Positions 1 through 8,778 of a stretch of 64,000 bases of DNA are shown here, in pieces. The translations under genes and the position numbers were made by a program. Under the pieces are notes generated by a model that was given only the letters and a program-made list of their open reading frames with translations, made no database searches and had not been told where the DNA came from. Source of the stretch: Methanofastidiosum sp. (lineage in GTDB: Archaea > Methanobacteriota_B > Thermococci > Methanofastidiosales > Methanofastidiosaceae); NCBI GenBank assembly GCA_013178285.1, contig JABLXD010000001.1, positions 62,001 through 126,000 on the forward strand, read 5' to 3'. Positions within the stretch are counted from its first letter, which is position 1. Every line of letters begins with the position of its first letter.

Positions 1-406
1 GAAATTTATATTCGTTAAAGATCTTGCTTAATTTTTTGGCAACTAAAGGTGCATAAAATGCATTCTTATTTCCAATCACAGTTTCTTCTTCCATTTTACT
101 AATCCATGATTCTTTATCGGGTTCAGAGAGTAATATTTTAGTGTCTCTATTTTCAATTGTAAAATTCAAAAAATCCTCTAATTCATCTATAATTTTATTA
201 TTTTTATATTTTTTTGATTCAAGCTTTTCGATAGCTTTGCAATAAAGAATTATTATTCCGGAATAATCTGCTATGAAATCACAATTGTTTTCTTCATCAG
301 ATAATTTTCTCATAATTAACTCTGCAGTTGCTAGAAAATCCAATATCTCTTCTTTGTCCGAAGACTCAAGTTTTTTCTTTAGATCAGTTTTCATAGGATT
401 AGACAT
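1..406 (-). CDS. Hypothetical protein, 3' end outside the window
   Basis: The reverse frame is open from an ATG at 404-406 to the window edge with no stop, giving at least 135 residues (begins MSNPMKTDLKKKLESSD). The ATG directly follows the TAA (407-409) of the upstream TPR gene, so the two genes are almost certainly cotranscribed and translationally coupled. The product is charged, probably helical, and rich in Lys, Glu and Ile. I see no signal peptide and no motif I recognise. Its function is unknown; its placement makes it a likely partner of the TPR/coiled-coil protein. Confidence 0.7.
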   Translation of the reverse strand, partial: MSNPMKTDLKKKLESSDKEEILDFLATAELIMRKLSDEENNCDFIADYSGIIILYCKAIEKLESKKYKNNKIIDELEDFLNFTIENRDTKILLSEPDKESWISKMEEETVIGNKNAFYAPLVAKKLSKIFNEYKF

Positions 407-2470
407 TTATATCTCCAACTTTTTCCTCAATTCCTCTTTTATTTCCTCAAATTCATTGGGATACTTCTTCTTAAGAACATCTTTCACTTGTATAGTTTGT
501 TCTTGGATCTTTTCAACTTTATCGTCAATTGAATCTGTAGACTGTTTTATTTTTGTTAGTTTCTTGCCATATAGAGACATTAATGAACTTAGATTGTCTA
601 GTTTTTTATGAGTGAATCCATGTGCTTCCATGGCTTCTTTGTGTTGCTTATCCATTTTTTCTTCTAGTTTATTAAAATCAATTTCTATTTTAGATTTTGT
701 TATTTCTTCTTCCAACTCCTTCTTTAATCTTTCTTTTTCTGTTTCATCGTTTTCATGAATGAACTTCTGGATTTTGTTATAATCGGCTACAAATGTTTTT
801 AGCTCTTCATTCTTTAAAGTATCAAAACCTCTACTAAAGATTTCTTCACAAAGATTGTAGTTTTTTAATTCAAAAGAAATATTAAGTAAGTATCTATAAT
901 AATTATCGGGTAATTTTGAAATGCCTGCTAATTCTTTAATTAAATTTAATGCATCGTTTTTTAAGCCAAGGTTGGATAGAGAACTTATTTTCAATATTTT
1001 AGAATAGTTATTATTTGGATCTATTTCAAGAGATCGATCAGAAAAATAAACTACTTTAATAAATTCTTCTTTATTATAATATATAGCTTCATAATTATGA
1101 ATGAATTCAATATCATCAGGAAAATAATTATTATTACTTTTTAATACATTTAATGCTTCATCGTATTTTTTTAAGCTTATTAGCATCTCCACTTTATCGT
1201 TTAATAGCATTTTTAGCGTCGATAAATCATTTTTCTCTATTAAGATTGGAGCAAGATTATCCATTATAAATATACATTTATTAAAGAATTCTTTTGTCCA
1301 ATCTTCAAATCCTCCGCTAGATATTTTATTCCCAAAATAGAATAAATTAAAAGCATATCCAGATTTTCCAGATAAGTAGTATTTTTCTATATTAAAATTA
1401 TCAAGTATATCCATGGCTTCATGAATCATTTCTTTTTTTATCAACTCCTCAATAAATTCTGACATTATGTAATGGTCATAACCATAATTATTAGTTATTA
1501 GATTATTTGCTATATTTATAAGAAAATCAATTTCTTTAGCAAAGCAATTTGCATAGCCACACATTAACACCCAATCGTTAAATCTTAGATTTTCTGGATA
1601 TATTTCCAAAGCTATCTTAGATAATTCGTATTCGTCGTTGCCGCCCCCCATAACAAATAGAGGAATTTCTTCAAAATAAACTAAAAGTAAATTTGAATCT
1701 ATTTCGAAAGCTCTTTTATATAACTCTTTGGCTTTTGAATAAAAGTTCATTAAAATAAAAGATTCAGATAATTTTATAATAGTATCAAATTTGTCTTTAT
1801 CTTTTTCTAAAATCAAATTATAGTAAATCAATGAAGAAAAATAATTATTTAAACTACGATATAAATTTGCTGCGTTGTACAAAGCGCAAGTATAGTCAGA
1901 TTTAAGTTCAATAGACTTTTTAAAACAATTGATAGATTCAAAAAATGGATAATTATCTAATATATTCTTATTTTTTTTCATTTGGTTTAGTCCTAATTCA
2001 AATAACGAAACACCAAGATCGTTCCACATACTAAAATTATTTGGATTCTTTTCTACTAAATTTCTAAATATTCCCACTGCTTCTTCTAAATTTCCATTCA
2101 ACATTATTGCCCCTGCCTTATAAGAAACAGCTTCTAAATTATTAGGGTCACTTTCTAATGCTTTGTCAAAGCAATAAATTGAATCAAAATACTTAATAGT
2201 TTCTTTAGTTAATTCAAACCAATCAATTTCATTTTGTATTGATTTCTCTTTTTTAGAATACCTAATGAACGACCCTTCTTCAATCCATAACATATCAAAT
2301 AATAAAACTCCTTTAGAAAACCATGCAGAAGTATTGTTAGAATCCTTTTTAATAATATTCTCAATTTTAACTAATTCAGAAGTAATATCTTTTTTCTTTG
2401 TTGAATAATCTTTTTTATCCCATTCAAAGCTTAAATAAGAATCACGTTGATAAAATCCAAGAAGACTCAT
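407..2470 (-). CDS. Large TPR protein with C-terminal coiled coil
   Basis: This 687-residue protein has degenerate tetratricopeptide repeats over about residues 40-300 (for example the stretch around A-L-E-S-D-P-N-N) and again about 400-540, separated by a less regular helical middle. Residues about 570-687 are Lys/Glu-rich and read as a coiled coil. There is no signal peptide or membrane segment. TPR arrays are protein-binding scaffolds, so the partner cannot be read from sequence. It is followed without a gap by the partial gene at 1-406 and is divergent from the CARF regulator gene at 2599, sharing a 128-bp promoter region. The DNA is very AT-rich, which suggests an accessory origin. A fold is sure, a role is not. 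Confidence 0.85.
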   Translation of the reverse strand: MSLLGFYQRDSYLSFEWDKKDYSTKKKDITSELVKIENIIKKDSNNTSAWFSKGVLLFDMLWIEEGSFIRYSKKEKSIQNEIDWFELTKETIKYFDSIYCFDKALESDPNNLEAVSYKAGAIMLNGNLEEAVGIFRNLVEKNPNNFSMWNDLGVSLFELGLNQMKKNKNILDNYPFFESINCFKKSIELKSDYTCALYNAANLYRSLNNYFSSLIYYNLILEKDKDKFDTIIKLSESFILMNFYSKAKELYKRAFEIDSNLLLVYFEEIPLFVMGGGNDEYELSKIALEIYPENLRFNDWVLMCGYANCFAKEIDFLINIANNLITNNYGYDHYIMSEFIEELIKKEMIHEAMDILDNFNIEKYYLSGKSGYAFNLFYFGNKISSGGFEDWTKEFFNKCIFIMDNLAPILIEKNDLSTLKMLLNDKVEMLISLKKYDEALNVLKSNNNYFPDDIEFIHNYEAIYYNKEEFIKVVYFSDRSLEIDPNNNYSKILKISSLSNLGLKNDALNLIKELAGISKLPDNYYRYLLNISFELKNYNLCEEIFSRGFDTLKNEELKTFVADYNKIQKFIHENDETEKERLKKELEEEITKSKIEIDFNKLEEKMDKQHKEAMEAHGFTHKKLDNLSSLMSLYGKKLTKIKQSTDSIDDKVEKIQEQTIQVKDVLKKKYPNEFEEIKEELRKKLEI

Positions 2471-2598
2471 CAGTTCACCTTTATCCTTCTAAAAATATAT
2501 TTCCTAAATCAAATATATCTACCTTTCGACTTATCTTAAATTAATTTTGTTTAATATAAATAATAACTATTTAAATAGTTTAGTCATAAACGTTAATC
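2471..2598. promoter_or_regulatory. Divergent promoter region between TPR gene and CARF regulators
   Basis: This short AT-rich spacer separates two divergent operons. A TATA-like element (TATTTAAATA, near 2567-2577) lies about 25-30 bp before the ATG at 2599, so the CARF operon is probably transcribed with a very short or no leader. Because the CARF proteins carry DNA-binding domains, this spacer is the natural place for an autoregulatory operator, but I see no clear palindrome. Confidence 0.4.
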
Positions 2599-3279
2599 AT
2601 GAAGATACATATCGCTCTTTTAGGCGAAAATCCAAATCATATAAAGACATCATTTAGTAGGTTTGAAAGAATAGATAAGCTTTTACTTATAACAAGTGAG
2701 AAGTTCAAACAGAATGCAATAACTATACAAAAGAACTATTCAGATTTACTTGGTACCGATATATCTTATCACATAATTGATCCGTTCAACAAAGACAGCG
2801 TCCTTGGAATCTCGGATATAATAAAAAAAATAAGAATGGAAAATAAAGATGCCGATATCCTGATGAACATAACAGGTGGGACTAATCTAATGGCAGGAAT
2901 TGCCCTCTCGGCAGCTTTTATGATAGGTTGCGAGGAGGTATACTACTTACTTGATCCATCAAAAACTAATAAAGATCAAAGTGACCTAATAAAGATTCCA
3001 ATACCAAGGATTATTTTTCCTGAGATCATAAGAGATAAGCAGAAGGAGCTGCTTATGGCAATTAGTAATAAGCTTAAGCAGGACGATATTGAATGCATAA
3101 CTAACATCAGAAAATTCGCTGATGAGTTCTACCATAATAAGAAAGAGAATCCTGTCCAAACTATAATGGTCCATCTCAAGCCTCTTGAAGAAATGAATCT
3201 CATCAGAATAAACAGAGATTCGAAGGAGCGGAGGATAGAGCTAACAGAGGCAGGAAAAGTCATGCTGAGGTTCCTATGA
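2599..3279 (+). CDS. CARF-domain winged-helix regulator (first of a pair)
   Basis: This 226-residue protein has an N-terminal Rossmann-like CARF domain (residues about 1-140) and a C-terminal winged helix (about 150-226, ending in the typical EMNLIRINRDSKERRIELTE wing). The signature NITGGTN at 90-96, followed by a small-residue helix, is the ligand loop seen in CARF/Csa3-type proteins. The archaeal DUF6293-type regulators look similar. CARF domains bind cyclic oligoadenylates or related nucleotides, usually in type III CRISPR signalling. Here there are no cas genes or repeats in the window. It overlaps the next CARF gene (ATGA at 3276-3279), so the two are cotranslated and may heterodimerise. 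What it regulates is unknown. Confidence 0.85.
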   Translation: MKIHIALLGENPNHIKTSFSRFERIDKLLLITSEKFKQNAITIQKNYSDLLGTDISYHIIDPFNKDSVLGISDIIKKIRMENKDADILMNITGGTNLMAGIALSAAFMIGCEEVYYLLDPSKTNKDQSDLIKIPIPRIIFPEIIRDKQKELLMAISNKLKQDDIECITNIRKFADEFYHNKKENPVQTIMVHLKPLEEMNLIRINRDSKERRIELTEAGKVMLRFL

Positions 3280-3857
3280 TGAATGTTCACATAGCGCCAT
3301 CAGGTTCTGTGGGCCCTATAGAAGATGCCATAAAATACTTTAAGATTGACAAGCTTTACATAATAACAAGCGAAGAGAAAAAGCGGGATTTTGAAAAAAT
3401 AAAACAAATGCCCATCGAGATACTAGTCACCGATGCCTTTGACTTTCAGGCCATAGTGGATTCGATTACAGGCATATACAGCAAGGAAAAAGATGAAAAG
3501 ATCTATATCAACATTACTGGGGGGACGAATGTAATGTCTGTAGCCTCACATGTTTCTGCAATGTTCTTGGGATTGGAGTGTTATTACATGCCAATAAATC
3601 AGGGGCCCATCTACCCCGGAGTTCCCACTTTGTTTAAAAATCTAAAAGACGAAGACATACAGCTTATAAAAAATTCTTCTTCTAAGGGTACTCTTTATTA
3701 CAACAGAAGCAAAGCCCGTCGAGTAAACAAACTGAAAAGACTTGGGATATTTGAAATTAAAAGCAAGCAAGATAAGCATGGTAGAAAGATTAATTACGCA
3801 GAACCTACGCCCATCGGGAAATTCTTTTTGGAAATAATAAAAAAATCAAATATATAG
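3276..3857 (+). CDS. CARF-domain winged-helix regulator (second of a pair)
   Basis: This 193-residue paralogue of the preceding product begins MMNVHIAPSGS and has the CARF ligand loop NITGGTNVMS at about 79-88. The C-terminal part (about 126-193) contains a recognition-helix-like stretch (SKARRVNKLKRLG) and a wing, but the DNA-binding module is shorter than in its neighbour. The ATG overlaps the upstream stop; a second ATG follows immediately at 3279. The pair could form a heterodimer with one complete and one reduced winged helix. CARF assignment is solid on the loop motif. The ligand and target promoter are not visible. Confidence 0.82.
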   Translation: MMNVHIAPSGSVGPIEDAIKYFKIDKLYIITSEEKKRDFEKIKQMPIEILVTDAFDFQAIVDSITGIYSKEKDEKIYINITGGTNVMSVASHVSAMFLGLECYYMPINQGPIYPGVPTLFKNLKDEDIQLIKNSSSKGTLYYNRSKARRVNKLKRLGIFEIKSKQDKHGRKINYAEPTPIGKFFLEIIKKSNI

Positions 3858-3894
3858 TTTTGGTAGTTATTAGAGAGCCAGTTAGATGTTAGGA

Positions 3895-4038
3895 TCAAGC
3901 ACTTTGGAAGTGCTGCTCAATTAGTTCAGTGTAGGATTCAGAGAGCTCTACCAAGAGTTTCATGAGCTCCTTTTTCGAGGAGCTATTGAAGGCTGCTTCA
4001 AGCCTTCTTATTTGGTAGTTAAAATTTGTTGCGCTCAT
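3895..4038 (-). CDS. Possible 47-residue helical small protein
   Basis: An ATG at 4036-4038 (reverse) opens 47 codons ending in TGA. The product starts MSATNFNYQIRRLEAAF and is amphipathic and helical, rich in Leu, Glu and Ser. Its DNA is less AT-biased than the flanking spacer, which is the main reason to take it seriously. It lies in an otherwise geneless gap of about 300 bp and is convergent with the CARF operon. The ribosome site is weak. It could be an unannotated small gene, a relic, or chance. Confidence 0.35.
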   Translation of the reverse strand: MSATNFNYQIRRLEAAFNSSSKKELMKLLVELSESYTELIEQHFQSA

Positions 4039-4166
4039 GGCAAATCACGTACTCATATGGGCCAGGATTATATTAAAAAATTTTTATATATATTAAATAA
4101 ATAAAATTTAATATAAATAAGAATATTCTAATATATTTTTTGCATCTCTTTATTTGGGGTTTATTT

Positions 4167-4463
4167 ATGGATTATGAAAAACTATTCAAGGAATTTATGA
4201 ATAACGGCGTTATAGTTGTTGGATGCGTATGCCTTACGAAAGAAGGCGATATATTCAGTAGAGTGATATCCTCAAGTATTATTATAGATGTTTTAAAGTC
4301 AAGGCCAGATTCCGCCATCAAGATACAAGATGGGCTGTACGATTCTAGAAAACACTTATGCCAGCAGCTTGATGAGCTTATGGATCACATAGCCAATGGG
4401 TGCAACATCCCCATTGGCAGAAGCCCGGCCAAATATAATGTTAAAACCATATCGCATCCCTAA
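4167..4463 (+). CDS. Hypothetical protein, 98 residues
   Basis: I prefer the ATG at 4167 (MDYEKLFKEFMNNG) because GGGG lies 7 bases upstream; a TTG at 4140 would add nine unlikely residues. The product looks soluble, with an internal hydrophobic stretch (GVIVVGCVCLTKEGDIFSR) that resembles a beta hairpin of an alpha/beta fold. I recognise no family. It is 6 bases ahead of the TPR gene and probably shares its transcript. Confidence 0.6.
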   Translation: MDYEKLFKEFMNNGVIVVGCVCLTKEGDIFSRVISSSIIIDVLKSRPDSAIKIQDGLYDSRKHLCQQLDELMDHIANGCNIPIGRSPAKYNVKTISHP

Positions 4464-4484
4464 AAAACAATGAGAGAGATTATC

Positions 4485-5150
4485 ATGAAAGAATATGAGA
4501 AATATCTTGAAGAGGGAAAGTCCTTGTTAGAAAGCAGGAGATATAGTGAGGCCTTAAGGAAGCTCAATAAATCCATTAATATTAATCGTAACTGTGCCGA
4601 AGCCTATTGCAAGAGGGGGATTGCACTAAAAAAACTAAATAAAGACAATTATGCTTTACAGGATTTCGATAATGCAATTATTTTAGATCCAAACCTAGGG
4701 GAGGCCTATTTAGAAAAGGGGTTATTGTTAAAAAAATTTGGTCATTCGAATATAAATGAATACTTGGATTTGGCTATAGAAAAAGACCCCAAACTAGGCA
4801 AAGCCTATTCTTACAGGGGAATGTATTATTTTAATACTGGAAAATATGAAAAGGCCTACGAGGATATTAACAAGGCCTTGGAGTTGCCTGGAGCTTCCCC
4901 TAAATTGTATTATTACAGAGGGGTAATCCTCTACTTAAGAGGCGATATAGAAAATTCCTTTAAGGATTTCAACAAAGCGATTGAATTAGACCCTAAATGG
5001 TATGAGCCATACCGTGCTAGAGCCTTATGTTATTCTAAAAAAGGCCAAATAGAATTGGCGGTAAGAGACATTGAAGTATACAATAGATCTAAAATCACAT
5101 CTAGATCCGATTATCCGTGGAGACAAAGGCACTATTCTAGGCCCTATTAA
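4485..5150 (+). CDS. TPR-repeat protein
   Basis: About 221 residues with roughly five tandem TPR units covering nearly the whole chain (landmarks AEAYCKRGIALKKL, GEAYLEKGLLLKKFG, GKAYSYRGMYYF, PKLYYYRGVILYL, PYRARALCYSKKGQ). It is a soluble scaffold with a basic, aromatic tail. The ATG at 4485 has GAGAGA about 6 bases upstream; an ATG at 4470 is an alternative adding five residues. It follows the 98-residue hypothetical gene by a few bases. Partner unknown. Confidence 0.8.
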   Translation: MKEYEKYLEEGKSLLESRRYSEALRKLNKSININRNCAEAYCKRGIALKKLNKDNYALQDFDNAIILDPNLGEAYLEKGLLLKKFGHSNINEYLDLAIEKDPKLGKAYSYRGMYYFNTGKYEKAYEDINKALELPGASPKLYYYRGVILYLRGDIENSFKDFNKAIELDPKWYEPYRARALCYSKKGQIELAVRDIEVYNRSKITSRSDYPWRQRHYSRPY

Positions 5151-5511
5151 ATATCTTAATGCTTACGAAAATCTTTCTACAAAGTATTAAAAAAAGCTTA
5201 CAGAAATCTAATTGAAGAAGTTGAAAAACTATTGGAATAAAATAATTTAATATAATTAAAACGATTTATTAATCATGATTATACTCAACTTTGGAATAAA
5301 TAACCGAGTAGGACTAAAAATATAGAATTAATTACTATCATATTATTGTTGTTTTTTAAAAAAATAGATAAATTTATATATTATTTTCGTAAATAAAGTA
5401 AATTAAGAAGAATAGATATATGCTAACAAATATTAGATTTTTCATTTTTATTGAAAAATCTATCTAATAGGTATTTGTAGTTTTCAAAATTACATATATC
5501 GGGAGCATACA
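5151..5511. other. Gene-free spacer upstream of nurA
   Basis: Just after the TPR stop, short out-of-frame pieces (AYENLSTKY at about 5161, KAYRNLIEEVEKLLE ending in TAA at 5240) look like a decayed coding end, but the evidence is thin. Further on there is a TATA-like stretch (AAATTTATATAT near 5371) and a perfect inverted repeat at 5434-5462. Nothing else convincing is seen. Confidence 0.45.
5434..5462. repeat. 11-bp perfect inverted repeat ahead of nurA
   Basis: TAGATTTTTCA at 5434-5444 is repeated as its exact reverse complement at 5452-5462 with a 7-nt loop of mostly T. It sits about 50 bp before the nurA ATG and about 60 bp after a TATA-like box, so it would lie in the 5' leader. It could be an operator or an RNA hairpin. 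Confidence 0.6.
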
Positions 5512-6603
5512 ATGTCTTTAGAAACAATAGACCTTGAAAATGTAAAAAAAGAAATAAAAAAAGCGACTAAATATGAATTCCCAAAAATAGAAAAGCTCAG
5601 GGCTATTGTTAGAAATCTTAGTATTAATGAATTAAATTACAGACAGTGTCATGCAATTGCTCCTGTAGCAACTGATGGCGGGGAAAACAAACTCTATTTT
5701 GAGCCAATTAGTATTGATATAATAAGAGTTGTAGATTCTGAAGGCAAAGAGCACGTTCAAAAGATAATACCTATTTCAGCAGACTATGAGGTATACAAAA
5801 ATCTTTTTTATGAAACTCCAATACTAAAGAAGTTTCTAGATCGACTTTCAATAAGCTATGACGATGTATCTTATATGCTGCCAAATAAGGATGACAAAGA
5901 TGTAGAAGAGTCTAAAGTGGCACAGTATGTGGGAGTTTTTAGAGAAATCCTTGAATGGGCAGTTTTACTTGAAATGGCTTGGAATCCTGGCCCTTCAAAA
6001 GTTCTTTTGATGCGAGATGGCCTATTGAGAACGGCTAAATTCAAACCGAATACAGTGTCAAGGCTAGCTGATTCTTTTGAACAGGCCCATAAAGAAAATA
6101 ATTCAATGTTGATTGGAGTTGCCAAACACTCAAAAGTTCTGAATTATTTATCCCTGGCCCTTAATATTGAAGAAACTTTTATGAATGATTATCCCTGTTT
6201 TTGTGAGGTCCCTCTTGAGATAGAAAAGTCAAGCTATCCATGGTATAACAACTGGGTTTCAAACAAAAGAATATTTGGAAAAATGCATCTAGTAAAATTT
6301 AGCCCTAAACCTGATGGGGTAGTGTTCCCAGTAGATATACCTCCGTGGCTTATGGGAAAAAGAAAAGAAGTACTTGAATATGCAGCTGAAACTGCAAAAA
6401 CTTCTTTCCCATTAATTGGCTACCCTTACCCATTAATCAAAGCACATGAAAATGCTATGCTTGGAGGATTAGAAATGGAAATGTTATACGATTATCTAAT
6501 TAAAGCAGTTTTAGAAGAGTATGATGGAAAGAAAATAGAAAAAATATTGGCATACATTACATTAGGGAAAACTTTGTCTAGGGGCGGAGGAAACTATGAA
6601 TAG
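5512..6603 (+). CDS. nurA: NurA-family 5'-3' nuclease
   Basis: The 363-residue product has the NurA core: D55-G-G in a VATDGG strand, acidic residues E145/E148, D169 in LLMRDGLLR, K205-H-S-K in the IGVAKHSK motif, and H312 near the end in PYPLIKAHENAM. In the family these residues bind two Mn2+ ions and the chain dimerises on the HerA hexamer to resect DNA ends. The gene is followed with overlap by herA, the classic NurA-HerA pair. Unlike the usual archaeal repair operon, no mre11 or rad50 is adjacent; the neighbours are CARF, glycosylase-like and nuclease-like genes. It may therefore be a dedicated defence copy rather than the housekeeping repair enzyme. Confidence 0.88.
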   Translation: MSLETIDLENVKKEIKKATKYEFPKIEKLRAIVRNLSINELNYRQCHAIAPVATDGGENKLYFEPISIDIIRVVDSEGKEHVQKIIPISADYEVYKNLFYETPILKKFLDRLSISYDDVSYMLPNKDDKDVEESKVAQYVGVFREILEWAVLLEMAWNPGPSKVLLMRDGLLRTAKFKPNTVSRLADSFEQAHKENNSMLIGVAKHSKVLNYLSLALNIEETFMNDYPCFCEVPLEIEKSSYPWYNNWVSNKRIFGKMHLVKFSPKPDGVVFPVDIPPWLMGKRKEVLEYAAETAKTSFPLIGYPYPLIKAHENAMLGGLEMEMLYDYLIKAVLEEYDGKKIEKILAYITLGKTLSRGGGNYE

Positions 6604-8661
6604 AATCATCAAGCGAAAGATAGGATTTTTAGAGGATTTACAGAATCTGGATTAGAATTCAAGGCAGATATAGTTACACCTTACAATGTCCAAAATCATC
6701 CAATAATTGGCACCTTTCTTTTAGTATCTTTAGATCGAGAAACAGCACTATTGGGTAGAATAACAAAATTTTACCCAGTAGGAATAATGTCTTCAATGCA
6801 AGGTGATGATTACCTTGCACAAATGGGCAGAATGGAAAGAGAGATACCTGAAGACCTAAAAGAATCAAAGCTAAGATACAATGTCAGCATTAGATTATTG
6901 GGCATAATTTCTAGAAAACATGACAAATTTGAATATTCACCAAGCATAAGAAAACTTCCTCATCTTGGAGCTTGGGTTGGAGTTCCAACTGAAGAAGTAA
7001 TGCAGTATATTTGCGAAATTGGGGTAAAAGGAACCTCTCCTGCTTTAATTGGATACATGTCATTTGGAGATATTGTATATGATGGTTTGATGCAGTCACC
7101 TCAAATGCCAATAAAATTTGATATTGCTCAATTAGTTGGAAAAAGAACTTATGTTTTTGCACGTGCAGGATATGGTAAATCAAATCTAATCAAGTTACTA
7201 ATAACTAGATTATATGAAAATAATCAGCCTGTTGGAATGATAATATTTGATCCTGAAGGCGAATATGGATTTAGGGATAAAAAGGGGAGGCCTGGACTAC
7301 TTGATATCCCATTTCTAAGAGAAAAAATTTTAGTATTTACCAATAGGGATCTCAAAAACACTGAATATAAAAAATGGATTGGTGGAAGAGTAAAGATTAA
7401 TTTAGCCGATCTTCACCCTTCAAGTGTAGTAAGTATGTGTGTCAGCCCGGAAAAACAGGACACAGTCTTTGCAAATAGAGTTAGAGGGGCTAGCCCTGAA
7501 AACTGGAATAAGCTATTACAGCTTTTAGAAAAGGATGGGTATAGGGCTGAAGATTCTGAAATAGAGGAAATCCTCCATCTTAAGAATACAAGTGACGCTG
7601 CCATAATTAGTGCTGTTAAAAATAATATTGTTCCAATAGTAAAAACTCTACATGATAGTAAATCACAACTAATTGAACAGATAAAATACCAACTTAAAAA
7701 AGAAAGGATAGTCATAATAGATATTTCTCAATTATCTTCAAAACATGGAGAATGGATATCTGGATTGATACTAGATCTTATCTTAAAACATAACATAGAC
7801 AATTTCATAACAGGATCAAGCGATATGTTGATCCCTACAATTGCAGTTATTGAAGAGGCCCAGTCAGTTCTATCTAAATATGCAAGTGAAAGTTCTCCTT
7901 TTGTATCGTGGACAAAAGAGGGGAGAAAATATGAACTAGGCTCTATCTTAGTCACACAGCAACCTGGAGCAATTTCATCTAAATTATTAAGTCAAGGGGA
8001 CAATTTTTTTGCGTTTCATTTGATTAGTGCTAGTGATCTAAAAGAATTACAAAAAGTCAATTCAAATTTCTCTGATGACATTCTATCATTGATTCTTAAT
8101 GAACCAATAAAGGGAAACGCTTACTTTTGGTCTGCACCTGACCAGCCTTTTGTAATATCTTCCAGGATTCTAAATTTTGAGAAGTATGCGGAAGATACAA
8201 TTGGACTCCAAAAAGGGGCCCCTGCCCAAGAAACAGAATTTAAAACTCCTGCTGAGGAATTCAAAGAAGAAATGCCTGGGTTTGATAAAGAGTATACAAA
8301 AATAGTAATGGAGATAATACTAAATCAAAGCAATGTTCCAGTTTATGATAATGTGATTTTAGACAATGAGCCAAGAGAGGATCTACTTGCATTAAATAAA
8401 TGGAATTTGTTACTTACTGTTGGGGAATCTCTTTCTGGGGAGTTAGAAAGACTATACATAGAGTTCTTTGGAGATAATAAGAAAAAAGCTAAAGATAGCT
8501 CTTTATTAGATGTGCTCGAAGAGCGTTCAATTCTTGGGAAACCGTCAAACGCTTACAATGATGAAAGGAAATCATTTTTGTTACTATCAAAGCAAGAGAT
8601 ACTAAAATATAAGCCTAAAAAGATATTCAGAAATTCGATTTCTTTGAAATCAAAAGGATAA
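6596..8661 (+). CDS. herA: HerA-family DNA translocase ATPase, N-terminal frameshift
   Basis: The ATPase core is clear: Walker A ARAGYGKSN, the following FDPEGEYG strand, Walker B IAVIEEAQ, and the sensor SILVTQQPGAIS. Family members form hexamers that pump dsDNA to NurA. The obvious start is the ATG at 6596, preceded by GGAGG (6587-6591) and overlapping the nurA stop, but it reads only 19 codons before a stop. The HAS-barrel N-terminus (RIFRGFTESGLEFKADIVTP) continues in the -1 frame, open from 6604 and merging with the body. The first usual start in that frame is a TTG at 6751, which would delete about 50 conserved residues. One missing base near 6610-6625 explains everything; alternatives are sequencing error, true inactivation or recoding. 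Confidence 0.82.
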
Positions 8662-8778
8662 TAACATAAAGAAATAATTAATTATAAGATATTAAACTAA
8701 GTGTCCAATATTAACCGAAAAGAAATATAATAAAAACATAATACGTATAATAGAATTAACTATTGGAGGGGTATTATT

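Noticed and set aside
2599-3857. CRISPR-Cas locus suggested by CARF domains
   Set aside because: I see no regularly spaced repeats and no cas1, cas2, cas10 or other cas gene in the window.
5151-5240. Remnant of a TPR gene after the TPR stop
   Set aside because: The pieces are too short and in different frames, so I report it only as a possible decayed end.
6596-6655. A separate 19-residue peptide gene between nurA and herA
   Set aside because: Its start has a strong ribosome site, but the herA frame with a conserved HAS-barrel continues just downstream, so a frameshift in one gene is simpler.
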